NCBI GenBank assembly: GCA_964346645.1
Contig: CAYFVU010000093.1
Coordinates: 1 to 13,105, forward strand
DNA from: CAYFVU01 sp964346645
Lineage (GTDB): Bacteria; Spirochaetota; Spirochaetia; DSM-16054; Sediminispirochaetaceae
Reading direction: 5' to 3'
Length of the DNA: 13,105 nt
Shown here: positions 6,619-13,105 of the stretch, piece by piece
How positions within the stretch are numbered: the first letter of the stretch is position 1
How the letters are laid out: the number at the start of each line of letters is the position of its first letter
The notes under the pieces: generated by a model
Databases searched by the model: none
What the model saw: the letters and a program-made list of their open reading frames with translations, nothing else
Told to the model about the DNA's origin: nothing
Position numbers and translations under genes: made by a program

Positions 6619-7116
6619 CTACTCCAGAAGCTCCGGATCGAGCAGCTCTATCGTGCCGCTCTCCAGATCCACCTCTCCGACGAACTTCGAGGTGAAGGGA
6701 ATCATCCGCACTCCCCCCTCGGTTTTTACCTCGAGCAGATCGGCAATGCCGGTCTCGCTCACCGAGACGACCTCGCCGCAGCGTACTCCGCCGCTTACGA
6801 GGCTGCAGCCGATCATGTCGGAGATGTAGTACTCTCCTTCAGAGAGGGGAGCCGCCAGCTCGCGCCCGACCCACAGCTCCGATCCGGCCAGAGCCTTGCC
6901 GGCCTCGGGAGTCTCGACGCCTTCGAACTTCATGAGGACCCCGTCCTTGAAGCTCTTCACCTCCTCCACATGGTAGACCTTCTCGCTTCCATCTTTCCAC
7001 ACCGAGACCTGCTCGAGCTCGAAGAGATGGTCGGTCTCTCCCGAGAGACTCATGACCTTTACGTAGCCGTGAACTCCGTGAGAAGTCCGTATGATACCTA
7101 CGGCCACTCTCTCCAT
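6619..7116 (-). CDS. rimM: Ribosome maturation factor RimM
   Basis: A 165-residue 16S/30S assembly factor that binds S19 and helps mature the 30S head. The N-terminal RimM barrel begins VAVGIIRTSHGVHGYVKV (4-21), and a PRC-barrel domain spans about 92-165 (EGEYYISDMIGCSLV ... IPFTSKFVGEVDLESGTIELL). Length is normal. The ATG is separated from the khpA stop by a single base (TGA-C-ATG) and lacks its own obvious Shine-Dalgarno, so translation is probably coupled. trmD starts 16 bp downstream. Confidence 0.97.
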   Translation of the reverse strand: MERVAVGIIRTSHGVHGYVKVMSLSGETDHLFELEQVSVWKDGSEKVYHVEEVKSFKDGVLMKFEGVETPEAGKALAGSELWVGRELAAPLSEGEYYISDMIGCSLVSGGVRCGEVVSVSETGIADLLEVKTEGGVRMIPFTSKFVGEVDLESGTIELLDPELLE

Positions 7117-7117
7117 G

Positions 7118-7363
7118 TCAGTCGAGTATCTCGAGGACTATCCTCTTTCCGGTCTTGGTCGCCGAAGCACTCAGAATGGTGCGGACCGCCTTTGCGATCC
7201 TCCCGTGCTTCCCGATTACCTTCCCGATGTCGTCCTGAGAAACCCTCAGCTCGAGAATAGTGGACTTCTCGCCCTCAATTATATGCACCTCAACTTCGTC
7301 AGGATCATCTACCAACGACTTCGCGATGTATTCTACCAGATCCTTTTCCAATTCAGCCTCCAC
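7118..7363 (-). CDS. khpA: KH-domain RNA-binding protein KhpA
   Basis: An 81-residue single-KH protein (formerly YlqC) that usually pairs with KhpB/Jag and binds RNA, affecting cell elongation and small-RNA biology in other bacteria. The GxxG loop is GKHG (51-54) within DIGKVIGKHGRIAKAVRTI, and the C-terminus TKTGKRIVLEILD is typical. The start is GTG at 7363, with GGGGAAG 7 nt upstream. Its place between rpsP and rimM is the conserved one. Confidence 0.95.
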   Translation of the reverse strand: MEAELEKDLVEYIAKSLVDDPDEVEVHIIEGEKSTILELRVSQDDIGKVIGKHGRIAKAVRTILSASATKTGKRIVLEILD

Positions 7364-7407
7364 GTTGTTACTTCCCCTTTTCGTACTCGTACGAGTTTAC
7401 TGTACTG

Positions 7408-7716
7408 CTACTCTTGGGCTTCGATGCTCGTGGATTCGCTCGGGCTCTCCGCCAATCTCGTGCTGCGATCAAAAAAGATGTTGTTCTTATTGAGTAGCCG
7501 CTTCACGGTGCCGGTAGCCTGTGCGCCGTTGGCGATCCACTCTCTGATTCTCTCTTCGTTCAGCCTCAACTGAGCCTCTTCCTTCTCGATCGGGTGGTAG
7601 AGACCCACCTCTTCGAGGGCCCGCCCGTCTCTCGGCGCGCGGGAATCCATGACCACGATTCTGTAGTAGGGTCGTCTCTTCGATCCGAACCGCTTCAATC
7701 TAATCTTTACACTCAA
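7408..7716 (-). CDS. rpsP: Ribosomal protein S16
   Basis: A 102-residue small-subunit protein. The N-terminus SVKIRLKRFGSKRRPYYRIVVMDSRAPRDGR is diagnostic. A Ser/Glu-rich C-terminal extension of about 15 residues (ESPSESTSIEAQE) goes beyond the usual 80-90-residue length. The start codon is TTG at 7716: family alignment puts the initiator exactly there, no ATG is available nearby, and a full AGGAGG precedes it by 6 nt. The gene begins 37 bp after the ffh stop and 44 bp precede khpA. Confidence 0.98.
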   Translation of the reverse strand: MSVKIRLKRFGSKRRPYYRIVVMDSRAPRDGRALEEVGLYHPIEKEEAQLRLNEERIREWIANGAQATGTVKRLLNKNNIFFDRSTRLAESPSESTSIEAQE

Positions 7717-7722
7717 CAGGAA

Positions 7723-7728
7723 CCTCCT
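7723..7728 (-). promoter_or_regulatory. Strong Shine-Dalgarno that fixes the rpsP TTG start
   Basis: A complete AGGAGG on the minus strand lies 6 nt before the TTG at 7716. It is the strongest ribosome-binding site in the operon and probably offsets the weak initiator codon. Confidence 0.8.
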
Positions 7729-7753
7729 AAGCTATTCTGCTCGTAATTCTACT

Positions 7754-9082
7754 CTATACACCTAGGCTCTTCATCATCTGCGCCTGGTATTTCTTGTTTT
7801 TTGCGACCTTCTTCATCATCAGCCGCATCTTATCGAACTTCTTCAGGAGCCGGTTTACCTGGAATACACTGGTACCGCTCCCCTTTGCAATCCTCTTCTT
7901 GCGGGACGGGCCGATGATGCGGTGATTCTGCCGCTCCTGCGGGGTCATCGAGAGGATTATTGCCTCCTCCCGCTTCATCTCCTCCTCGTCTATGTCGTCC
8001 TCGCTAATCTGTCCCTTTGCGCCGGGGATCATCTCGAGAATCGACTCCATGCTGCCCATCTTCCGCATGCGGGTAAACGACTCGAGGTAATCATCTAAGG
8101 TGAAGGAACCCCCGGCCATCTTTTTCTGCAGATTCTCCGCCTCTTCCTCGTCGATGGTCTCTTGGGCCTTCTCGACGAGACTGACCACATCTCCCATCCC
8201 GAGAATGCGCGAAGCGATGCGGTCGGGAAAGAATGGCTCGATATCGTCCATCTTCTCTCCCACACCGATATACTTCAACGGTGTCTTGGTCACCGTCTTG
8301 AGCGATAACGCCGCCCCGCCGCGGGTATCGGAGTCGAACTTGCTCAAAATGACGCCGGTAATGCCTACTTGCTCGTTGAACTCCTTCGCAATCTTTACCG
8401 CATCCTGACCGGTCATCGCATCGGCGACGAAGAGTGACTCCACAGGTTTCGCCGCCTTGTGGATCCTGCCTATCTCGTCCATCATCTTCTGGTCGAGGTG
8501 GAGCCGGCCGGTCGTGTCTACTATGACGGTGTCGAAGAGCCCCTTCTTCGCATGCGAAAGGGCGTTCTTTACCACCTTGACCGGATCCTTCGTCTCCTCG
8601 GCGTAGACATCGACACCCGTCTGCTCGCCGAGCACCTGAAGCTGTTTGACCGCAGCAGGCCGCACGAGGTCGGCCGCCACGAGCAGGGGTTTGCGCCCCT
8701 CTTTCTTCAGCTGCTTGGCGAGCTTGGCGGAGGTGGTCGTCTTTCCGGAGCCCTGGAGACCCATCATGAGTACCACCGACTGGGTATCCGGCCCCTTCAG
8801 CTGGAGCTCCTGACGCTCGTCGCCGAGAAACTCCACCATCTTGTCGTAGACGATCTTTACGAACTGCTGGCCGGGATTGACGGCTTTTATGACTGTCTCG
8901 CCCTTGGCCTCTTCGATCGTCCTATTTATGAATCGGCGCACGACCCGCAGATTGACATCCGCCTCTAAGAGGGCGAGCTTGATCTCTTCCACCGCATCCT
9001 GGATATTCTTTTCGGATATGGTGGATTTTCCCTGCAGTTGTCGTACTATGTCTCCGAATTTTTCCGAAATTCTATCCAGCAT
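7754..9082 (-). CDS. ffh: Signal recognition particle GTPase Ffh (SRP54)
   Basis: A 442-residue SRP GTPase that binds signal peptides of nascent membrane proteins with 4.5S RNA and docks with FtsY. From the ATG at 9082: N domain (1-85), P-loop GLQGSGKTT (108-116), AADLVRPAAV (136-145), DTTGR (189-193), SKFDSDTRGG (247-256), GVGEKMDDIEPF (273-284), then the M domain (about 320-442) with the RNA-binding SRKKRIAKGSGT (393-404). The more common forms of two motifs are DVYRPAA and TKxDGDxRGG, so this protein has lineage-type substitutions. ATG 9082 is preferred because Ffh normally starts with MLD; a GTG at 9097 would add MGYLG and cannot be excluded. A promoter lies just upstream at 9120-9149. 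Confidence 0.98.
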   Translation of the reverse strand: MLDRISEKFGDIVRQLQGKSTISEKNIQDAVEEIKLALLEADVNLRVVRRFINRTIEEAKGETVIKAVNPGQQFVKIVYDKMVEFLGDERQELQLKGPDTQSVVLMMGLQGSGKTTTSAKLAKQLKKEGRKPLLVAADLVRPAAVKQLQVLGEQTGVDVYAEETKDPVKVVKNALSHAKKGLFDTVIVDTTGRLHLDQKMMDEIGRIHKAAKPVESLFVADAMTGQDAVKIAKEFNEQVGITGVILSKFDSDTRGGAALSLKTVTKTPLKYIGVGEKMDDIEPFFPDRIASRILGMGDVVSLVEKAQETIDEEEAENLQKKMAGGSFTLDDYLESFTRMRKMGSMESILEMIPGAKGQISEDDIDEEEMKREEAIILSMTPQERQNHRIIGPSRKKRIAKGSGTSVFQVNRLLKKFDKMRLMMKKVAKNKKYQAQMMKSLGV

Positions 9083-9119
9083 GCCTAGGTATCCCACTCT
9101 ATTCCAGAGTTTTACGGCC

Positions 9120-9149
9120 TTTATACCGTAATTTTAAGCCGCGTGTCAA
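9120..9149 (-). promoter_or_regulatory. Sigma-70-type promoter upstream of ffh
   Basis: On the minus strand a perfect TTGACA (9149-9144) is followed by an 18-bp spacer and TATAAA (9125-9120), 5 of 6 matches to TATAAT. The transcription start should fall near 9113, leaving about 30 nt before ATG 9082. It sits in the largest gap of the minus-strand block, between the lipoprotein gene stop (9181) and ffh. It suggests that ffh and downstream genes can be transcribed independently of smc. Confidence 0.65.
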
Positions 9150-9180
9150 TGCAGCGCAGACTTCAGCAGCAATTCGAATT

Positions 9181-10570
9181 TCAACGGAGCTGCAGATAGT
9201 GGCGTTCGAGGTAACGTATTCGCTCTTTCGCCTCCTGCCAGTGGACTCCGGAAGGAAAGCGGCTTACCACCTTTCGGTAGTAGCCGACGGCCGTCGGCTC
9301 GTCGCGTACGGGGCCGGGTTTCTCGTACAGCTTTCCGAGAGAGAAGTAGATCTGCTCGAGCTGGTCTTCCTCGACCGAACCGTTCTCGAGACTTCGATCG
9401 AGAATACGTACCGCCTCGTGTTCGTAGCCCTCCTCGGAAAGCAGCTGCGCCGCTGCGAGAACGATCTCTAGCTTTTCTCCGGTCGATGGTATTTCCGTGA
9501 CCTCATCTCCCGCGGCCCAGCGCGAGAGCTCCTCCACATGATTCGATAAAATATCTGCATCGGAACGGGCAACTGCGCTCTCTATTCGGTCGACGGCAGA
9601 ACCGGTCTCCTGAGCGGGCTCCTCGGATCCACTCTGCCGCAAAACCACTTCCTCGCTCCCTGAAGGACGTCCCGCAGCAGACGATATGAGATCCACTATC
9701 CTCTTCTCCTGCTCTCCCGTCCCCAGGTCCTCGCGAAAGAAGGAGAGCTGAAAAGAGCCCGGAGAACTCACCTTGAAGACGAACTCGGTCCTCTCTTCGT
9801 CGTAGTATCGCTTTTGAAAATCGACTCCGCCGGCGCTCGAGCTGCTCTGATCGTAGACCCATCCCCTCCCCGGAAAGAATAGGTCCACGGTGTCGCCAGG
9901 ATTCACCCACACGTTCCTACGGCCGCTCGAACTCTCCACCTCGGGGACCCTTACCTCAGGCGCATCTTTCGATTCAGGAGCTCTATCTTCTCGGGAGGCA
10001 TCTGCTGCGGCGGCACTGCGCGAAGGGCTCTCGNNNNNNNNNNNNNNNNNNNNNNNNNNNNNNNNNNNNNNNNNNNNNNNNNNNNNNNNNNNNNNNNNNN
10101 NNNNNNNNNNNNNNNNNNNNNNNNNNNNNNNNNCCGGCAGGCGGCTCCGGCATATGGGGGACTATGCCGTCGACGAGGCCGTCGATATCACGGGAGCCGG
10201 TCGCCCCGCCTTCGAGCGGCTCTTCTCCCGAGACCTCCGGCCGTTCGGGCTCCGGCAAATCGATCTGTGCGATTTCGCCCCTCCCTTCTGCATTCGCCGC
10301 ATCTTGCGGTAACATCTCGGGATCCGTAATAACCGGTACTTCCTCCGATGCTTCGGGTCCTGTTTCTCCGGTCCCGGCAGCAGGGGCAGTGCCACCTGAA
10401 GGCTCCCCGGGTTCGCCGTATTCCTTATTATCTGCAGATCCGCCCGTATCGGCACTTGTATCGTCTCCGGCCTCGGATGCCCCGAGACTCTCGCAGGAGG
10501 AGAGCAGCAGGCACGAAGTGAGGAGCAGCAGAACCGCGGCGATGAAGAGGGTGCTCCGCAGCTTTTTCAT
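9181..10570 (-). CDS. Lipoprotein with low-complexity linker and TPR-like C-terminus, interrupted by an assembly gap
   Basis: The gene is split by 100 Ns (10034-10133). The N-terminal 145 residues carry a signal with two consecutive lipoboxes, LTSC (Cys20) and LSSC (Cys26), then a Gly/Glu/Pro/Ala/Ser-rich linker. After the gap, an open frame of 283 residues continues the same low-complexity style (Ser/Ala/Pro/Glu). It then has a beta-rich domain (VWVNPGDTVDLFFPGRGWVYD ... FVFKVSSPGSFQLSFF) and a C-terminal helical repeat region with TPR-like IYFSLGKLYEKPG and AVGYYRKVVSRFPSG. The two halves are in different frames only because the N run has a placeholder length. They fit one gene if the true gap is a multiple of three. 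The ATG 10570 overlaps the upstream stop (TGATG), and AGGAG lies 8 nt upstream. A TPR outer-membrane or periplasmic assembly role is inference. Confidence 0.75.
10034..10133. other. Assembly gap of 100 Ns
   Basis: Exactly 100 Ns, the usual placeholder for a scaffold gap of unknown size. It falls inside the low-complexity linker of the lipoprotein gene. If the gene is intact, the missing length must be divisible by three, which 100 is not. Any translation that runs straight through the gap (ending near 9983) is an artefact. Confidence 0.97.
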
Positions 10571-10968
10571 CAGGGCAGCTCCTCTAAGAAGGATTCTACC
10601 GCCTTCTCGCTCTCCTTTTTCACCTGCTGCTCTACGATGTCTCTCGGCTCGATCCAGTACCGCTGTATCTGATCCCTGCTCCACTTCTCGTGTACTTCTC
10701 TGAAGGGTTTCCAGTTCGGCTCGAAGAGGCGTCGGTACTCCTGTGGCACCTCCATTCTCGAGACCGCCTGCTCTTCGGGAGCGAAGATCGCATCGGCTCC
10801 CGACGTTTCGGCACCCGAAATCTCCGTCCCGGCTTCTGCGCTCTCCCGCTCTTCTCCACCGCGCCCTCCCATCAGCATGATGAGCACCGTCACGAAGAGC
10901 ACAACCAAGGTGAGTAACCCGACTCCGATGAGGTAGAGTTTAAGTTCCTTCGCCGTGAGAAACGCCAT
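10570..10968 (-). CDS. Small single-pass membrane protein between smc and the lipoprotein
   Basis: A 132-residue protein of no recognised family. Residues 1-10 are a short N-terminal tail (MAFLTAKELK), and 11-33 form one strong transmembrane helix (LYLIGVGLLTLVVLFVTVLIMLM). A Gly/Glu/Ser/Ala-rich linker (34-62) follows, then a mostly helical, charged domain (70-132) with EYRRLFEPNWKPFREVHEKW. A type II or signal-anchor topology with the C-terminal domain outside is likely. The start overlaps the smc stop by 29 nt, with a GGAGGGGGAG ribosome site inside smc. The stop shares a base with the lipoprotein ATG (TGATG). The three genes are therefore translationally linked. The membrane assignment is solid; the function is unknown. 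Confidence 0.82.
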   Translation of the reverse strand: MAFLTAKELKLYLIGVGLLTLVVLFVTVLIMLMGGRGGEERESAEAGTEISGAETSGADAIFAPEEQAVSRMEVPQEYRRLFEPNWKPFREVHEKWSRDQIQRYWIEPRDIVEQQVKKESEKAVESFLEELP

Positions 10969-13105
10969 CGTCTCCCCCTCCGCCTACTCCTACCGGCTCC
11001 TCTTCATCCATATCCATTCCCTCGCCTCCGTCGGCCAGACGCACGGCGATTACCTTGCTGACTCCCGACTCCTCCATGGTCACGCCGAGGAGGGTCTTCG
11101 AGCCGGAGACGGTCTTCTTGTTGTGGGTGATGATGATGAACTGCGAAGTATTGCCGAACTCGCCGAGCAGCTGTATGAACCTTCCCACATTCGACTCGTC
11201 GAGGGCCGCATCTATCTCGTCGAGCACGCAGAAGGGCGAGGGCCTGACCATATAGGTGGCGAAGAGGAGGGCGACCGCCGTCAGGCTCCTTTCGCCTCCG
11301 GAGAGGAGGGCGATGTTCTCGAGCGCCTTGCCGGGAGGTTGTGCGAATATCTCGACCCCCGACTCCAGCACGTTCTCCGGGTCGGTGAGCTTGAGTTCAC
11401 CGCGTCCGCCTCCGAAGAGTCGGCGAAACATGGAGTGGAAGTTCTTCCTTATCTTTTCGTAGGTCTTGAGGAAGAGCTCGGTCGACTCCTCGCGTATCTC
11501 CCGGGTGACCTTCTCGAGGTCCTCCTTGGCCTCCTGCAGATCGGCGAGTTGCCCGCTGAGAAAATCGTAGCGTTCCTTGACCTCCGCATACTCCTCCGGA
11601 GCCATGAGGTTTACCTGCCCGAGGTTCTTGATCTCCGTCTTGGTCTCCTGCAGCCGGCTCTTGAGATCCTTCACCGACTCCTTGATATCGAACATCTTGG
11701 TCTCGTACTCGGAGAGCTCCTTGGAGAACTGGTCGCGGAAGGAATCGTAGAGGCCGCGTATCTCAGTCTTTACCGAGGCCACCTCCATCTGCAGCTTTTC
11801 GACCTGCTCCTGGACCTTTGCCAACTGATCTATCTTCTTCTTGAGGGTCGATTCTTTGCTCGAGAGGTCTTTGTTGCGCTTGGATATGGAATCCTCCAGC
11901 TCCTTCAGCTCGGCCTTGAGCTCATCTTCCCGGCGTCCGAGCTCCTCGCGCTCCTTCTTTACCTCCTCGAGCTTCTCCTGGGTCTCCTCGATGCTCCTCC
12001 GGCTCTTCTCCACCTCGCGGCGACTCTCCTCGATCAGGCCCTGCTGCTCCTCTATGCGCCGCTCGAGCTCCTCTTTGGCCTCCACGGCGGCCTTCCGGCT
12101 CGTTTCGACCTGCACGCGATTCATCTTGAGCTCCTCGAGGGTCTTACGGTACTCCTCTACTTTCTCGGATAGCTCGCGGTTCTCCTTACGCATGCGGCCG
12201 ATCTCCGACGAGGACTCTTCTATCTTGTTTCGCAGCTCCTCGATCGCCTCGTCTATCTCGCGCTTGCGGGTAATGATGCCCTCGGGGGCGAGGAACTCGT
12301 CGAGGAACGAGGGGACGGCTCCCTTGTACTCCTCGAAGACTTCGCCGAGCCTCTGCAGGTGACCGTTCATCTCCCTGAGGCCCTCGACGGTACGCTCCGC
12401 CGCCTTGCGGAGGGACTCGTAGCTGCTCTTCGATCCGGAATCGTCCGAGGTATGTGCGGCGTCTTCTAACAGCGATCGTTTTCCGTCGAGCTGTATGCGC
12501 AGCTCCCCGAGCAGGGAGCTGATCGTCTCCTCGGTCTCTCTGCGACGGGTGTAGCTGTAGCCGGTCTCCCGGAGACGCGTGTCGAGCTGGGTGACGATGT
12601 CCTCGGTCAAGGCATCTAGCTGCCTCTGGTGCTCCTTCACCTCTTTCTCGAGCCGGGCGATTTCCTTCTCGAGCCGATGCTCCTCCTCCTCGTTGCGCGA
12701 GATACGCCCGCGGGCGGAGGAGACGCTCTCCTCGAAGCGGCGGATGTGCGCGTCCGTCTCCTCGAGCTGCGTCGCATAGGATTCCACCTGCTTCTGCTTC
12801 TCCTGCGTCGACTCCTCGAGGGACTCGATCTTCTTGTGGATGTTCTTCTCGCGGTTGCCGGCCGCCTCGATCTGCCGGTTGAGCTCGTCTATCCGCTCGC
12901 TGAGGATGGTGCTGCGACTCTCGCGGTTGCTCTTCTCGATGTCGATACCGTAGAGCTTCTTCTGCCCCTCGATGAGCTTGCTCTCCATGGAGTTGACCGT
13001 GTCGAGATTCTCCTCGAGCGACTCGTTCAGCTCGTCGATCGTGCTCTTCAGCTCGTCCCGTTCCGAAAGCTTGCCGGAGAGTTTCTCGTCCTTCTCCCTC
13101 TGACT
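10940..13105 (-). CDS. smc: Chromosome segregation SMC ATPase, C-terminal part (5' end beyond window)
   Basis: The frame is open to the window edge, giving 721 visible C-terminal residues; the N-terminal Walker A domain is outside. Nearly everything up to about residue 540 is heptad-rich coiled coil. The C-terminal ATPase half is intact: FRRLFGGGRGELKL, the signature LSGGERSLTAVALLFA (601-616), Walker B FCVLDEIDAALDESN (625-639) and QFIIITHNKKT. SMC dimers with ScpAB compact and segregate chromosomes. The globular hinge expected about 500-680 residues from the C-terminus is not recognisable; only a Gly/Ser break (about 217-227) and a short non-coil patch VPSFLDEFLAPEGII (about 264-278) interrupt the coil. 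The protein ends in an unusual acidic Gly-rich tail that overlaps the next gene by 29 nt. Confidence 0.95.
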   Translation of the reverse strand, partial: SQREKDEKLSGKLSERDELKSTIDELNESLEENLDTVNSMESKLIEGQKKLYGIDIEKSNRESRSTILSERIDELNRQIEAAGNREKNIHKKIESLEESTQEKQKQVESYATQLEETDAHIRRFEESVSSARGRISRNEEEEHRLEKEIARLEKEVKEHQRQLDALTEDIVTQLDTRLRETGYSYTRRRETEETISSLLGELRIQLDGKRSLLEDAAHTSDDSGSKSSYESLRKAAERTVEGLREMNGHLQRLGEVFEEYKGAVPSFLDEFLAPEGIITRKREIDEAIEELRNKIEESSSEIGRMRKENRELSEKVEEYRKTLEELKMNRVQVETSRKAAVEAKEELERRIEEQQGLIEESRREVEKSRRSIEETQEKLEEVKKEREELGRREDELKAELKELEDSISKRNKDLSSKESTLKKKIDQLAKVQEQVEKLQMEVASVKTEIRGLYDSFRDQFSKELSEYETKMFDIKESVKDLKSRLQETKTEIKNLGQVNLMAPEEYAEVKERYDFLSGQLADLQEAKEDLEKVTREIREESTELFLKTYEKIRKNFHSMFRRLFGGGRGELKLTDPENVLESGVEIFAQPPGKALENIALLSGGERSLTAVALLFATYMVRPSPFCVLDEIDAALDESNVGRFIQLLGEFGNTSQFIIITHNKKTVSGSKTLLGVTMEESGVSKVIAVRLADGGEGMDMDEEEPVGVGGGGDDGVSHGEGT

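Noticed and set aside
7729..7753. TAGAAT -10-like hexamer between ffh and rpsP on the minus strand
   Set aside because: No acceptable -35 element at 16-18 bp; it probably reflects chance in an AT-richer spacer.
9983..10033. Continuation of the lipoprotein N-terminal frame across the N run
   Set aside because: The gap length is a placeholder. The correct continuation is the other frame, which is open through to 9181.
10955..12172. Long plus-strand reading frame (405 codons) antisense to smc
   Set aside because: The leucine-rich product is the mirror of Glu/Lys-rich coiled-coil codons. The smc frame carries unmistakable ATPase motifs.
1..13105. CRISPR arrays, insertion sequences, attachment sites, tRNA or rRNA genes
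   Set aside because: No regularly spaced repeats, terminal inverted repeats, transposase or integrase motifs, or RNA gene signatures were seen on either strand.

Overview
The window reads as a chromosomal housekeeping segment of a free-living-type spirochaete (Spirochaetaceae/Treponemataceae-like). This is inferred from the gene neighbourhood, the loose lipoprotein signals, the exported repeat proteins, and an SMC protein without a recognisable hinge domain. It is not proven, since no rRNA or other taxonomic marker is present. No phage, transposon, CRISPR, tRNA or rRNA signal was seen.

Layout. Two plus-strand genes at the left edge (155-1563) encode exported proteins: a putative lipoprotein and a HEAT-repeat protein. 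They are expressed from a strong-looking sigma-70-type promoter that sits almost on top of the first start codon. Everything from 1655 to the right end is on the minus strand, so the two blocks converge at about 1564-1654.

In transcription order (right to left), the minus-strand block starts with the C-terminal two thirds of smc, cut by the window edge. It is overlapped by a small single-pass membrane protein, which is fused by a TGATG overlap to a lipoprotein with a TPR-like C-terminus. That lipoprotein gene is interrupted by a 100-N assembly gap. A promoter (TTGACA-18-TATAAA) then precedes a tightly packed run: ffh, rpsP, khpA, rimM, trmD, rplS, a FliK-like gene, a stand-alone FlhB C-terminal-domain gene, an HD-GYP protein, yraN, a 47-residue protein, a 129-residue arginine/glycine-rich protein with a C2HC-type metal site, and a PadR regulator.

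How the genes fit together. The core ffh-rpsP-khpA-rimM-trmD-rplS is the classical SRP/ribosome-maturation/tRNA-methylation operon. The following ylqG/ylqH-like pair (FliK-like plus FlhB-like) matches the downstream order known from Bacillus subtilis. The spirochaete-style extension adds a cyclic-di-GMP phosphodiesterase, a YraN nuclease-fold protein and two unrecognised small proteins. Intergenic distances are mostly 1-25 bp and several starts overlap the preceding stop, so translational coupling is probable throughout. No convincing intrinsic terminator was found.

The points most worth a second look are the hinge-less SMC, the uncharacterised 47-aa/129-aa pair, the membrane-protein/lipoprotein pair coupled to smc, and the apparently leaderless lipoprotein transcript.
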